From Diphasiastrum complanatum (taxonomy: Eukaryota; Streptophyta; Lycopodiopsida; Lycopodiales; Lycopodiaceae), in the NCBI GenBank assembly GCA_029204225.1, contig CM055111.1, forward strand, positions 28,912,340 through 28,976,339: a stretch of DNA of 64,000 bases, written 5' to 3'. The notes beneath the pieces are model-generated. The model was not told the DNA's origin and ran no database searches. It saw nothing but the letters and a program-made list of their open reading frames with translations. The translations under genes were made by a program, and so were the position numbers. Below, one piece after another: positions 1-10,259 of this stretch. Each line of letters starts with the position of its first letter. Position 1 is the first letter of the stretch.

Positions 1-174
1 AAATTGTGTGGTAGAAAACAACGATGGGCTCTGACAATCCACTTTGAGATTGTCCATGATGTGAAACGTGATTCCCAGGAGCCTCCCATCATTGTTGCAC
101 GAAACTTTGTAAGCACAGCTGCCCCACTCTATTGCAAAAGCGGTTTTGTGGTGATCGAGGGTGCAATCTTAACC
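1..174 (+). pseudogene. open-frame fragment of unknown origin
   Basis: The forward strand is open for 58 codons from the window edge to a TAG at 175, containing [20 protein letters not shown]. No family is recognised. Positions 1-67 recur almost exactly, inverted, at 49038-49104, so the piece is repeated and probably belongs to a mobile element. The reverse-strand gypsy RT homology starts right at 175, so this is a breakpoint. Confidence 0.3.
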
Positions 175-700
175 TAGTTGTAACCACTAAATCCATCCAA
201 GAAACTATAAGCTTCTGCTCTAGCAAGGCGATCCAAAATGCTTTTAGTAAAAGATAACGGAAAGTGATCCTTTCATGTCAATTTGTCCAATGCTTTGAGA
301 TTCACACAGATTCTCAATTTCCCATTCTTCTTAGGAACAATGACAATCGGTGAGATCCATTCGGTATGCTTGATCTCATAAATGAAATCGACGTCAAGCA
401 ATCTCTGAAGTTCTTTATTTATTAGGTCTGCAACATTAGGATTACAGCAATAGGACTTTGTAACCTTTGGAACTGCATCAGGTACTAAAGGTATGGTATG
501 TTCAATCACTTTTCCTTTAGGTCTTGATAAGTCCATGCAAAGCAATCTTGATACTCAATAAGTAACATGCGGAGTGCTTGATACTGTTTAGGAGTAAGTT
601 GTGATCCAGCTTGTACAATCTTTTTCGGTTCTCTTAGTTCAGCAAGATTCATTGGCTGCGTCCTAGCTGGGCCATCTTAAACCTCTTTCGATTCTAGCAC
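175..700 (-). pseudogene. gypsy reverse transcriptase, N-terminal part
   Basis: The reverse-strand translation gives a pre-RT segment (QDCFAWTYQDLKG, then VIEHTIPL), the fingers segment WISPIVIVPKKNGKLRICVN and, after a TGA near 272, RLARAEAYSFLDGFSGYN with the catalytic aspartate of motif A. The palm YxDD region is missing because homology stops at 175. It once copied element RNA into DNA in the cytoplasmic particle. It is a clear RT fragment and not functional. Confidence 0.75.
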
Positions 701-749
701 GTGTTCTTCAGGTTCACGATGTGCTTTAGGTAACATGATAACCACATCA

Positions 750-1130
750 TCCAATGTATAACGTTTAAAATGCTCGGGCATATCATGCTAGACTATATCT
801 GTTTGTTCCTTTTAAAAGGACTTGTCTTGGATCTTTGCTTAGCCTTCTTAGCAGGAATTGATCGTGGAGGTGATGACTTCCGAGATGATGATGTCTTGCT
901 AGAATTCTGACTTGTAGAATCATCCTTGACTTTTCCTTTGCCTTTATCCAGTAAGGGTGGCACATTCTTTGAATCGATCTTTTGAGGAGGATTTTTCCAT
1001 TTCAGGACCGTATTATAATGTTGCTTAGCTTGTTTCTTCGTCATCGATCATGTGATCCTATCTTCCTTTAATATAACTGCTTTAGGCGGTTTTATTGTTG
1101 GTTCATCAGGAACATTACGTACTTCAAATC
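750..1130 (-). pseudogene. gypsy pol spacer, basic Ser/Lys-rich
   Basis: On the reverse strand an open stretch carries PPLLDKGKGKVKDDSTSQ followed by a Ser-Ser-Arg-Lys rich tail and SIPAKKAKQRSK. The same spacer is at 45860-46071 in family X copy 3, between protease and RT. It has no recognised domain and is low in complexity. It is annotated because it is conserved between two copies at the same position, so it belonged to the element polyprotein. Confidence 0.5.
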
Positions 1131-1339
1131 AGGTCGGATCTATATGATTGAGAATCTACTCATCCATAAGTTTTGCATTGTCATCATAAGTCAAGGCATG
1201 ACTCATAGGTATGAGATCATCTTCAATCGGATCTGGTATAGGTTTCGTTGATATCCAGGCTACATTCAATACATTCAGTGGAAACGTGATTGGTGTATCC
1301 AAAGTTTGATCTAATAAGAAAATCTTGCTCAAATCTGAT

Positions 1340-1990
1340 TGATTATCTTGTTGACATATATATCATGCTGTACAATCAATCGTTGCAAGAGCTTCATTCC
1401 AGTTGACAGTATCCGTTTGAGAATCGTGATGAACTCTCAAATTTTTCTCTGGACGGTCACAAGTATGATCCGTTGTTGACGAATCGTCATCTTCTTTTTG
1501 AACCACTGGTTTGATAGTCCAAGTTGTAGGATCAACTTTAACTGCATGTTCACGATTTTCAAAAGTGATTTTTCCGGTACCCCAGTTATAAATTACTTGC
1601 GCAACTCGTAACCATGGACATCCCACTAGAACTCAATAGACATTTGGTGCTTATGGTAAGTCCATTACTACAAAAGTAATGACAAACTGTACTCCCGCAA
1701 TTATGACAGGTATATCTTCGACCATTCTTCGTGAACGAACTGTTGTTTAATCAGCTAGCTTAATGGCAAAAGTAGTAGGCTTGATCTTTGTAAGGCCCCA
1801 TTTTGCACATAGCTATGTAGAAATAAGGTTAACTCCTGAACCGCCATCTATCACAGCTGCTTCCTTAGGAAATTGTCTATGTTGTATCGGCAGAGTGATA
1901 TTTTTTTGTTCACTTTTCCAAGCAGCTCCAACATGGAGTACTTCATTAGATTCTTGAAATCTAGCACAAAAAAGTGGCTCCTGATGGACT
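1340..1990 (-). pseudogene. gypsy aspartic protease remnant
   Basis: The reverse translation passes through NITLPIQHRQFPKEAAVIDG, then GSGVNLIS, and ends in the conserved block GCPWLRVAQVIYNWGTGKIT at 1625-1560. This is the retropepsin that matured the gag-pol polyprotein. The active-site triplet reads D-G-G rather than D-S/T-G. Family X copy 4 at 63530 has D-G-R at the same place, so the non-canonical site may be shared by the family. Stops at several points make this copy dead. Confidence 0.6.
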
Positions 1991-3080
1991 TATGGTTCTA
2001 CTTGATCTAACTTTTGCACTAAGACTTCTTTTGCTTTTGGTACCAACTTCAGGGACTCTCCCAATACAATATTAATCTTACTAGACAAAATATTCATGAG
2101 CAGTTCTGTTTGTGGCGCTTCTGGTTCAGTCATCTTGAAGGGTTCTTCATGATGATGCAACTGATCGTTCATATCTATACGTGAATTTCTTGGTGGCTGC
2201 AATGGTAAAGAACAAACTTTTGCTGTTGCTTTAGCAGCTTCAAGATCCTCTTCTTCTTGCAGATGTTTAATCCACTGCCTCATATCCTGATATCTTCATT
2301 TTTTCACACGAGGATTTGGATAGACTCTCGATGCTGTTGGTGTATCGTTCAATGGTATAAAGTTAGCAGGTACTGGATCCATGACTGATTCTTTCTGCTT
2401 CTGTGCTCATTTGGTTTATTCTGAGCTACTAGTCTTCTTGATTGTTATCAAATTTATAGGTGTTGTAGCTGGTGATGGCTTTGGTCTTGCTGGACAGTCT
2501 TTACAGTAATGCCCATAACCACAGTCACGATAGAATGGTACAAATTTCTCTTTATTTGGACATTCTGCAACTCTGTGATTTTCTCCACATGCAAAGCATC
2601 CAAGTGGTGCTCTGGTCCAATCCCTAGAGGCTTGTGATTGAGCGGCAACATAAATAGCGAATTGTTTTGAAGATCCACCCGAAGATCTACCTTCTTGATC
2701 AGTACCATAATTCCATTGCTCAGCAATTCCGTAAGGTTCTGGTTCCATCAAATTGGCAGGAGGAGCAGAGTATTTCGGTGGGGTAGGTAAGGCTAAACGT
2801 TTCGGGTATCCAAGAGCAGATTGTCGAGGTCTAGCTACTGGATTTCCTCCATATTGTGGTTCTCGATATCCTATTTGGGCATATTGTTGCTGAATTATCT
2901 GAGAATTAAAGTTGCAAAAAACAGTTTCATGATCAGGCAAATTACACAAATGGCAAACACTGATTTTCATTCATTTTTTCAATTGAGGACACTCATTCAT
3001 TGTGTCATTTTTTGCACAAATAGAACACCAGACATTTTCCTTGGTAGGAAAAGTCTTCGCAAACTTTTCAGGTTCCTTGT
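1990..3080 (-). pseudogene. gypsy gag C-terminal region with zinc fingers
   Basis: The longest open piece (2970-2416) carries VCHLCNLPDHETVFC (CX2CX4HX4C), then GCFACGENHRVAEC and YRDCGYGHYCKDC. A further finger of the form CSICAKNDTMNEC lies just upstream, before a frameshift near 2980. Such cysteine/histidine knuckles bind packaged RNA in nucleocapsid. The acidic, proline-rich segment 2283-1990 (MRQWIKHLQEEEDLEAAKAT) leads into protease. The same fingers occur in family X copy 2 at about 25300-24720. Confidence 0.7.
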
Positions 3081-3429
3081 TCACTTTTCCATGGAAATCT
3101 TCCAATGCTTTGATCTTCTCATTAAATTGCAATGCAACTTTTCCATCTGTTTCTGCTAGTTCTTCCCAAGTTTCTCGAACTCATTGAGCATCATTACTTC
3201 AGTAGCATTGCTATTTTGAAAAAAAAAAAAAAAACTCTCTGATCAACTTTTCTGACAATTTCTCGGGTAATAACCTTCGTCGACCTCTCAGATGAAAGAT
3301 CTAACACAAATAAAACTATGGAAAATTGGACGAAGGTTTCTGACACAAGAAAATACAGTTTCTGTAGTTTCGCGAGGGTAAAAATCAAGATTTTCTATGA
3401 TCTGGACAAGAAGAATATTTGCATGTTTG

Positions 3430-4241
3430 TGAGCAGAATAGCATCAAGAGAAAGATTGCCAAACTTTGACGATCTCATAGGAAATTTGATGCAGGAAGAG
3501 CAATGACGAGAAATGGTGAAAGCTAGACATCAAAATATTGATGATTAGGCACTTGCGACACGCCAAAGACAAGGCAAGGACAAGGGCAAGAAGAAGTCTA
3601 AACAACAATTTGCCAAGACTCAGGAGGATGAGGGATCTTTCAGTAAGACCAAGAAGAAAGGCAAGTGCTTCCATTGTGGTAAAAAGGGCCATTGGAAGAG
3701 TGAATGTCACAAATTCCTGGCGGAACAAGGCAGGGGAAAACCAAAGCAAGCAGGTAACATTGTCGATGAGGGTGAGATTGAAGACTCTAGCATCTTCATA
3801 TCTGCATTGTCATCTAATCAAGATGATCAAACGTGGTATATTGACTCAGGAGCCACAAGACACATGACAAGTAGCAAGAATTGGTTCAGTAGCTTGAAAG
3901 TGTTGGATAATGGAATGTCTGTTTCACAAGCAAATGGTGATGTGTGCAAGATCAAGGGGATAGGCACCGTTTCCATCCAACTACCTGATGGCAAAAGCAA
4001 GATGATCAGGAAGGTACTTTACGTACCAAGTTTGAAGAAAAATCTACTTTCTGTTGGAGTCATTACTGATCAAAAGTTGAAAGTAGAATTTGTCCATGAT
4101 CGTTGCTTTGTGAAGGATGTGAACCAAAAGCTCAAATTTATTGCGGATGGAGTAAGGGAGCCCAATACAAAATTGTACAGGTTGAATGCTACAATCAAGG
4201 GACAACATGGACTCGTATCGTCCATTCCATTGCAAACATAA
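3430..4241 (+). pseudogene. copia A1 gag tail, nucleocapsid and protease
   Basis: VSRIASRERLPNFDDLIGNL ends gag and is followed by an in-frame TGA at about 3503. Beyond it comes a Lys/Arg-rich segment with CFHCGKKGHWKSECH (CX2CX4HX4C, near 3670) and a protease with WYIDSGATRHM (D-S-G near 3845) and VLYVPSLKKNLLSVG. The nucleocapsid is in a different frame from the start of this stretch, and a frameshift near 4235 precedes integrase. Residues for RNA binding and proteolysis are intact, but the frame is broken. Confidence 0.75.
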
Positions 4242-4917
4242 GAGGCTTGGTCGCTTGAACTTAGGAAGCCTCAGTTTGATGAGAAAATTGGAGATGGTAA
4301 CAAGATTGCCTACTATAGAAGACCACTTGAAATCGATGTGCGAATCATGTGTATATGGGAAGCAACATCGAGAGAAGTTCAATAAAGGTGGTGTTGCAAG
4401 AGCAAAGAACATCCTGGATTTAATCCACACAGATTTATGCGGACCTATGAGGACCATGTCCTTAGGTAAAGCCTGCTATTTCATGATCTTTATTGATGAT
4501 ATGTCACGTAAGACGTGGATCTACTTCTTGAAGAAGAAATCGGATGCATTTGACAATTTCAAGATCTTCAAAGCATTGGTCGAAAATCAGACAGGTAGGA
4601 AGATCAAAGTCCTAAGATTAGATAGTGGAGGCGAGTACAAGTCTAATGACTTCAATGATCTTTGTGATCAATGTGAGATTAAAAGACAATTTACTCAAGC
4701 TCATACTCCTGCTCTAAATGGTGTAGCTGAGCGCAAGAATCGTACGATTGTGGAACGTGCCAGATCTTTGCTAGCTGAGATGAAACTACCAAAAGATTTA
4801 TGGTCAGAAGCATGCAATACGGCAGTCTATCTTCAACATAGAAGTCCTACCATTGGCATACCAAAGATAACACCTGAGGAAGCATACCACATAATATGTA
4901 TTCCAGCTTTGTGGTAG
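4186..4917 (+). pseudogene. copia A1 integrase
   Basis: The open stretch carries the zinc-binding CESCVYGK, LIHTDLCGPM with the first catalytic aspartate, LRLDSGGEYKS with the second, and NGVAERKNRT with the glutamate, so the D,D,E triad is complete. The N-terminal HHCC histidines are damaged by the frameshift near 4235. The sequence ends after ITPEEAYH, where the RT coding region should begin, and is fused to RNase H sequence. Confidence 0.8.
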
Positions 4918-5301
4918 TTGTTTTTCCTGGTCTAGTAAGAAGCAAAGTACAATTGCTTTGTCCACCACAGAAGCAGAGTATAAGGCAATGTGTAGTGCAG
5001 CACAAGAAGCTATATGGTTGAGACAAATCTTGGAAGAAGTTGGCATGAAGTAGAAAAATCCCACAATTGTACATAGTGACAGTCAGAGTGGCATTCAGCT
5101 AGCAAAGAATCTAGTGTTCCATGTAAGAACCAAACACATTGAGATTCAGTATCACTTTATACGTGAGAGGCTACTGAGTCATGAAATTCATGTTGTTCAT
5201 TGTAGTACAGAAGAACAACTAGCTGATATTTTCACTAAGCCACTTGTTGGAGAAAAGTTTGATAAGTTTAGATCAAAGTTTTCTATACTTAAAGTTTGTT
5301 G
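4905..5301 (+). pseudogene. copia A1 RNase H domain
   Basis: The translation reads [20 protein letters not shown], then [18 protein letters not shown] and TKHIEIQYHFIRERL, ending ADIFTKPLVGEKFDKF, the standard copia RNase H C-terminus. One TAG interrupts it at 5051. RNase H removes element RNA after reverse transcription. The RT that should precede it is missing. Confidence 0.8.
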
Positions 5302-5345
5302 ACTTTAAAGCTATGTATATGACTGTATAAAAAGTAGATTCTACT

Positions 5346-5358
5346 TTAAGAGAGAGAG
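5346..5358 (+). other. polypurine tract of copia A1
   Basis: A run of alternating A and G directly precedes the 3' LTR. In copia elements this RNase H-resistant tract primes plus-strand DNA. The copy at 48482-48493 has the equivalent tract on the other strand. Confidence 0.6.
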
Positions 5359-5589
5359 AGTTAGACTTAAAGTAGAATCACTGTGTTACTGTACTGTGGG
5401 TCCTATCAGTTGATAAGGATCAGTTGGCCTCGCCACGAGGCAAGTCGACGAGATACGCGTCCCACCAATGGCAACTTGGGTCATGCATAGGCTTTCTGAG
5501 TGAACAACTATATGTACAGTGTAATTTCATTTTTTTATGTGAGCTTGGTGTGGAGAGTGTTTTCTGTTTGTGTTACTGTGTAGCATGAT
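5359..5589 (+). repeat. copia A1 3' LTR (truncated at its end)
   Basis: It starts AGTTAGACTTAAAG and runs through the block also found at 31139-31412, 39024-39278, 44379-44652 and 48208-48481. About 40 bp of the usual 274 bp are missing at the 3' side, where RNase H sequence of another copia begins. Confidence 0.75.
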
Positions 5590-5599
5590 TTGTGTATTG

Positions 5600-5959
5600 T
5601 AAGTCAATCATTTTACGAAGCAGAGTACGTTGCAACAGCAAAGATGGCCAACGAGATAATTTGGCTCGGGCAGTTCCTGGATGAATTGGGTGAAACAAGG
5701 AACGAGCCTCTGGTTTTGCAGATGGATAATACATCTGCAATATATCTGACGAAAGATCCTGTGTTTCACTCAAGGATGAAACACATTGCAATCAAGTACC
5801 ACTTGATCAGGGATCTAATTGAGAAGAAGATGCTGCAGACCACCTTCGTCAGAATGAAAGACGGTCGCTGACATCTTCACGAAGGCCCTAGACAAAGGAC
5901 TTTTTGAGAGACAGAGGAGCGGTATTGGAGTCGTCAAGCTATCATGCTTTGAGAGGGGG
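5600..5959 (+). pseudogene. copia RNase H fragment (family B-like)
   Basis: EAEYVATAKMANEIIWLGQF, MDNTSAIYLTKDPVFHSRMK and IAIKYHLIRDLI match the RNase H of copia B at 11560-11940. A frameshift near 5870 precedes the tail containing DIFTKALDKGLFERQR. A G-rich purine tract (GAGAGGGGG, 5951-5959) follows. Confidence 0.7.
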
Positions 5960-5960
5960 C

Positions 5961-6730
5961 TGAAGAAACAAAATGTTTCTATTACCAAAGCCTTGCTAGC
6001 TTTCAGCCCTCGCTCTGATGAAAATGTTTGCGAACACAAAAGTCAAAAGACACGAAGCAAAAATGTTCATGAACACCTTGACGAGAAGACACAAATGCAA
6101 AAGATTCGCGAAAGAGATTTTTTTGCAGTACAACAAGAGAAAGTCGAACGACGTGAAAGTCAAAAGACACGAGGCAACACAAAAAATCATCGCGACATCC
6201 TTTTCTACCTCACGCTCCAAAAAAAAAGGACCGACAAGATCATGTAAGTATCCAAAAGTACATATATATGATCTGATAGCATGACGTCAGCAGATACACT
6301 CTAGGTCATGGCTAATCTGCCACTCTTGTGATTCATGATTAGTTGTATATGTTTGATCACTCTAATCTAGAAGTTACACAACACGACTATATACTTTCTG
6401 GATGATACTTGATACATACATGAAGTAGTCTAATGCTAGTAAGCAAGAAGACGAAAATACAGAATACGAGTCTGCTTGCGTGTGAGACAATTTTTTACAT
6501 AGGATTCGAAGATCCACAAGTCCGCTAGCAAGCGAGACATTACTCATGGGAGAACTATATTTCTCTCACGCCAATGCACTGTGTGGATTTGCATGCAGTG
6601 CTTGAAGAATCAGAAGAATCAATAGATGATTTTGTTGCTGTTACGCACATATCACTCTAATCATGTCTGATCTTGAATGCAAATTAGTCTGTTGTTATTC
6701 GTGTGTCTGATTCACTTGTTCATTTAATTT
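5961..6730 (+). repeat. 3' LTR start following the RNase H fragment; end unclear
   Basis: Sequence starting TGAAGAAAC directly after the purine tract is expected to be an LTR. It contains TTCGCGAA-type motifs like the copia B LTR. No partner LTR or matching 3' terminus is found, so the right limit is an estimate. No gene is seen in this stretch. Confidence 0.4.
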
Positions 6731-6779
6731 CGAATCTTGGTTTGAGTTTTGTTGAATGCTGTGTTAATCTCAAACGTAG

Positions 6780-7325
6780 ATCAACAGTGCCTGTCTACTT
6801 TCTAGAGGACTGTAGGGATGATACAGTTGGCAGTGACCAGCAATCATATCTGAAATCCATCCGAATTGTTGTGTTTCACGAATTGTTTTTTGAAGCATCA
6901 GAAGAAAAAATTCAACATTATGCCATTGAAGAGCCCAAATCCCTACATGACATGCCGCAGTACTTTAAGGACCATAAGATGGATGAGATGCTATTTGTCA
7001 TGCCCAGAGCAAAGAGAGAACCAACAGAAGATACATCCCTAGGGGCCAATGTTTATGAAGGTCTTTCCCGCACTAAAGAGCTAGATCTAGCCAAAGAGAG
7101 AGAGAGAGGATAGTCACGTAGTACTTGTAAAGGAATATGTTGAAGGAAGCGAGCTACATGACCTAAAAGCTTTCCTTCACAAGTACCGTGATTGTCTAGA
7201 ATGAAATTATGCTGACTTGAAAGACATATCACCAGATGTAGTCGTTCACACCATTCCTCTGGCTGATGAAGGAAAACCTGCAATAAGTAGGTCATATAGG
7301 TCTAACCCACATTATGCCTAGCTAA
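6780..7325 (+). pseudogene. gypsy Z PR-RT linker
   Basis: An open stretch to 7110 ends in an acidic/basic tail (TKELDLAKERERG). The frame then shifts, and the translation LHDLKAFLHKYRDC followed by VVHTIPLADEGKPAISRSYR corresponds to the pre-RT segment of families X and W. The first 300 bp match nothing certain and are assigned by position. Confidence 0.5.
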
Positions 7326-7940
7326 TTCAGTAGAATATGTGTGGACTACAAGAAGCTTAACTCAATTAATATCAAGGACCATGTTTTCTTACCTTTTACA
7401 AGAAATGTGCTATAGTTTCTTGATGGGTTTAGTGGCTATAATCAGGTGCAAATTGCCTCAGAAGATCCATACAAGACTGCATTCTCCACAGAGTGGAGAA
7501 TGTATGCCTATAAGGTGATGGCATTTGAATTATGCCATGATCCTAGACTTTCCAACGAGTAATGAGCTTTGCTTTCAAGGATTTCTTAGGAAAATGTGTT
7601 GAAATATATATGGATGACTTGTGTGTTCACTCCCCTCGGGCCGAGCATTTATCCTGCTTGAAAAAGGTGTTCATACAATGGCAATTATTTGACATATCTC
7701 TAGACCTCGCCAAATGCAAATTCTTGGTCACGCACATCATAATGCTAGGCCATATCATTTCGAGGCATGGTATTGCTATCAATGTAGACAAGATCCGTAT
7801 AATATTTGTTTTGTCAAAACCTGGAACTATACGTGAAGTATACATCTTTATGGGGCACTGCAATTATTATCGAAGGTTTGTGTGGAACTTTGCCAAGCTA
7901 GTCAGTTTGATCTACCAAATGACCATCCAACTTGAGTAGA
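7326..7940 (+). pseudogene. gypsy Z reverse transcriptase
   Basis: Motifs are in order: RICVDYKKLNS, FLDGFSGYNQVQIA (motif A aspartate), EWRMYAYKVMAFELC, FKDFLGKCVEIYMDDLCVHS (catalytic YMDD, near 7610) and GHIISRHGIAINVDKI. One stop lies before the motif A block and a deletion removes the motif B region near 7550. The two aspartates of YMDD remain. Confidence 0.8.
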
Positions 7941-8405
7941 TAGTTGAAGCTATTGGGGCATTTCGCAAACTCAAGAGAGCCTTAATAATTTCTCCAATCC
8001 TACATCCCCCGATCTTGACCATAGAATTCCGTGTCCACACAGACGCTTCTAAATATGCCGTAGGGAGTTTTCTAACATAGCATGGGAGTATAAAAAATTT
8101 ATTGGATCTATTTCGCCAATAGGTAGTTGATTCAAACGGAGATGAATACTATCTAGAGGATTACCTCTCACTGTTTAGAGCTATTCCCACGAACTACCTT
8201 AGACAAAAATTTTTTTGCACGGTATCAAAAACTTGGTATCAGAGCTATTCCCACGGACTACCTTAGACAAATTTGTTATCAGAGCTATTACTCTAATATC
8301 AATTTGTTTTTGCAAGGGAAAACAACACTATATAGAGGATTGCCTCTCACGGATATGCAATGTACCTGAGAGTAGAGGCCCGAGGGATAGATCTCAAACT
8401 CCCTG
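7940..8405 (+). pseudogene. gypsy Z RNase H remnant
   Basis: FRKLKRALIISPILHPP and the segment TDASKYAVGSFL (near 8040) match the start of gypsy RNase H. KGKQHYIEDCLSRICNVPE (near 8315-8370) matches its end. The middle is replaced by a rearranged repeat block. Not functional. Confidence 0.6.
8150..8350 (+). repeat. rearranged direct repeats inside RNase H
   Basis: A block beginning AGAGCTATTCCCACG occurs at 8177-8207 and again at 8241-8271, and a shorter copy starts at 8281. The segment TATCTAGAGGATTACCTCTC at 8150 recurs with two changes at 8329. TGGTATCAGAGC, identical to the copia primer-binding site, lies at 8234-8245. Confidence 0.6.
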
Positions 8406-8439
8406 ATGCCATAATATTCCACGTCAATGTCATCCTTGA

Positions 8440-9440
8440 GTGGTCAGGGACGACATCGATGTCCTCCCTGAGTGGTCAGCCGACATAGTTGGATATCTTA
8501 TGTTAGGTCATCCTCCCCTAGAAATGAACAAAGTGGAGTTTTGTAGGTTGATTGTCAAATATGCTCCCTATATGTTGATAGTAAGACAACCATATTGCAG
8601 GTGTAATGATGGAATCATACGCCGATGCATCCTAATGCACAAAGTGCCCCAAGTAGTGAGTATCTCCCATGAAGGAGTAGTCATTGGGCATTTTGCTGCC
8701 GAAGCTTTTAACAAAAAAGTACTGCAACGTGGGCTATGGTGGCCCACAATGCTCAAGAATATTCATTATTAAGTTAAGAGGTGTGACGTGTGTCAAAGGT
8801 TTAACAAAACCCAAGAGAAGGACAGAATGTTGTTACGACCTATCTTGGTTGAGATGCCATTTGAGAAATGGGGCATTGACTATGTCAGCCCTCCTATTCA
8901 CCTGGCAGCTCGAGGTTCCCAAACCCATTATATCATCATAGCCATGGATTACCTAACCAAATGGGTCCAAGGCAGTGAGAAAAGCAGATGTTAACTCCAG
9001 TGCCAAGTTCTTGTATGAGAACATCCTTGTTCATTTTGGTTGCCCACTCGAACTTGTGAGCGATCACAAAGCCCACTTCTTAAATGAAGCCATTGCTCCA
9101 AATTTATCTTTGTATCCGATTGTCCGTAGGAAAAGTATTTCCTACTATCCGTGCTGCAATGGACAACAAAATCATCAAACAAAGTCCTTTGTAGCATTAT
9201 TACGAAAATGGTAGAGGCCACAAGCTCACGTTGGGAGCACAAACTTCATGCAACACTATAGGCTTTCAGGATCACCTTCAAGGTGAGCATTGGAAAAATG
9301 TCGTTTCATATGGTATATGGTCAAGAAGCCATAATGCTTGATGAGTTCATTGTTTCGAGTCTAAGAGTTGTTATTGCCGAGCGCTTGAATATAGAGGAAT
9401 CTACCCAACAGAGACTCCAGAATCTCTTCCAACTCCATGA
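8440..9440 (+). pseudogene. gypsy Z integrase
   Basis: Zinc-binding region (ISHEGVVIGHFAAEAF, then CDVCQRFNKTQEK), then EKWGIDYVSPPIH with the first catalytic aspartate, NILVHFGCPLELVSDHKAHF with the second, and YPCCNGQQNHQTKS where the glutamate is lost. It ends VYGQEAIMLDEFIVSSLRVV. Stops at 8771 and after 8990 and frameshifts break it. Confidence 0.75.
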
Positions 9441-10035
9441 CGTGGAATCTTTTAGATTCTTCTTCGAGCTCACCTATCGTGAATAGTTCGTGAAAGACAA
9501 AAATATCGTGAAGAGACAAGTGTTGCGAACAATTCACGAAACATGAAGCTGAGACAAAGAGATGGACTGTCGCGAACAGAATTTATTCGACCCTAGAAAC
9601 AGAACGTCTATTTGAATATCAACCGTCGTAAACGGTTAGATATCTATCATTACAGCATTAAAAGGCCAAAAGACCTGTAAATAAAAGGCCAAAAGACCTG
9701 TCCTATAGCAATTTAAATAGATATGCACTACTAGTTGTAACTCACTCATTCAAAGACACAACAATGAGATAAGACAGCAAGAGATGTATATTGATGATTC
9801 AGATTCAGAGTTATAAAAATTCGTTTTTGATCAATAGTTTTTTATTGTCTAAAAATTGTCTTAAGTTGTCTCTTAATTCCACATATAATTTTTGCATGCA
9901 TATTCAATCAAAGCTAATACTGTTTAATTAGTATATAGATCAAATTCAGACCCGATTGAAGACACTGATATTAATTTAATTCATTAAACTTTCATCGTGT
10001 TCTTTGTGGAAGAATAATTACTATTTTTTCTATAG
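9440..10035 (+). repeat. copia B 5' LTR, truncated
   Basis: Collinear with the last two thirds of 11943-12868 at roughly 90% identity by eye. It includes the tandem AAAAGGCCAAAAGACCTG units near 9660. The first part is replaced by gypsy Z integrase sequence. It ends at 10035, directly before the primer-binding site. Confidence 0.75.
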
Positions 10036-10145
10036 TGGTATCAGAGCTTCCGGAATTAAATCTGATATAATGGTATCAGAGCGTACAGGTTCAAAGCTGA
10101 TTCAATGATACTAGAATGAATCAAAGTCGATACAGTGGTATCTTC
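10036..10145 (+). repeat. copia B primer-binding site in tandem 35-bp units
   Basis: TGGTATCAGAGC, complementary to the 3' end of initiator tRNA-Met, is at 10036 and repeated at 10071. Diverged units follow at 10106 (TGATACTAGA) and 10136 (TGGTATCTTC). Spacing is 35, 35 and 30 bp. The second internal region has the same array at 12870, 12905, 12940 and 12970. Confidence 0.75.
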
Positions 10146-10259
10146 GCACTCTCTCAACATTCTTCATACATCCATCAACAAGCCGCTATCTGGAGTGATT
10201 CAGAAAATAGAAGATCTCGTCGATCATCAATATTCATGCTAAGATCACTACAATCTTGG

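Larger units (their letters stand above)
175..3240 (-). mobile_element. Ty3/gypsy remnant, family X copy 1 (gag-PR-RT start)
   Basis: Reverse-strand order from the right is gag zinc fingers (about 3050-2430), a linker, protease (about 1960-1340), a basic serine/lysine-rich spacer (about 1130-790) and the N-terminal part of reverse transcriptase (700-175). This PR-before-RT order, with RT motifs such as GKLRICVNLKALD, is that of Ty3/gypsy. Many stops and frameshifts interrupt it and no LTR is visible at either side. Parallel copies lie at 24440-25940 (gag), 45252-46530 (PR-RT) and 63530-64000 (PR). A run of 16 A at 3219-3234 marks the right limit of recognisable homology. Confidence 0.75.
3430..5589 (+). 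mobile_element. Ty1/copia family A, copy A1 (RT deleted)
   Basis: Forward order is gag tail, CCHC nucleocapsid, protease, integrase, RNase H, purine tract and LTR, the copia order. RT is missing: integrase near 4890 runs directly into the RNase H segment. The 5' LTR, leader and most of gag are absent. The 3' LTR at 5359 matches the reverse-strand LTRs at 31139-31412, 44379-44652 and 48208-48481. With four further copies on the opposite strand this is the commonest family here. Confidence 0.8.
6780..9440 (+). mobile_element. Ty3/gypsy remnant, family Z (PR linker-RT-RNase H-IN)
   Basis: Forward-strand pol in gypsy order: pre-RT segment (7120-7320), RT palm (7330-7940), RNase H remnants (7940-8400) and integrase (8440-9440). 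No gag or LTRs are attached. The right end is joined to a truncated copia B LTR at about 9440. A block of short repeats interrupts RNase H at 8150-8350. Confidence 0.75.
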
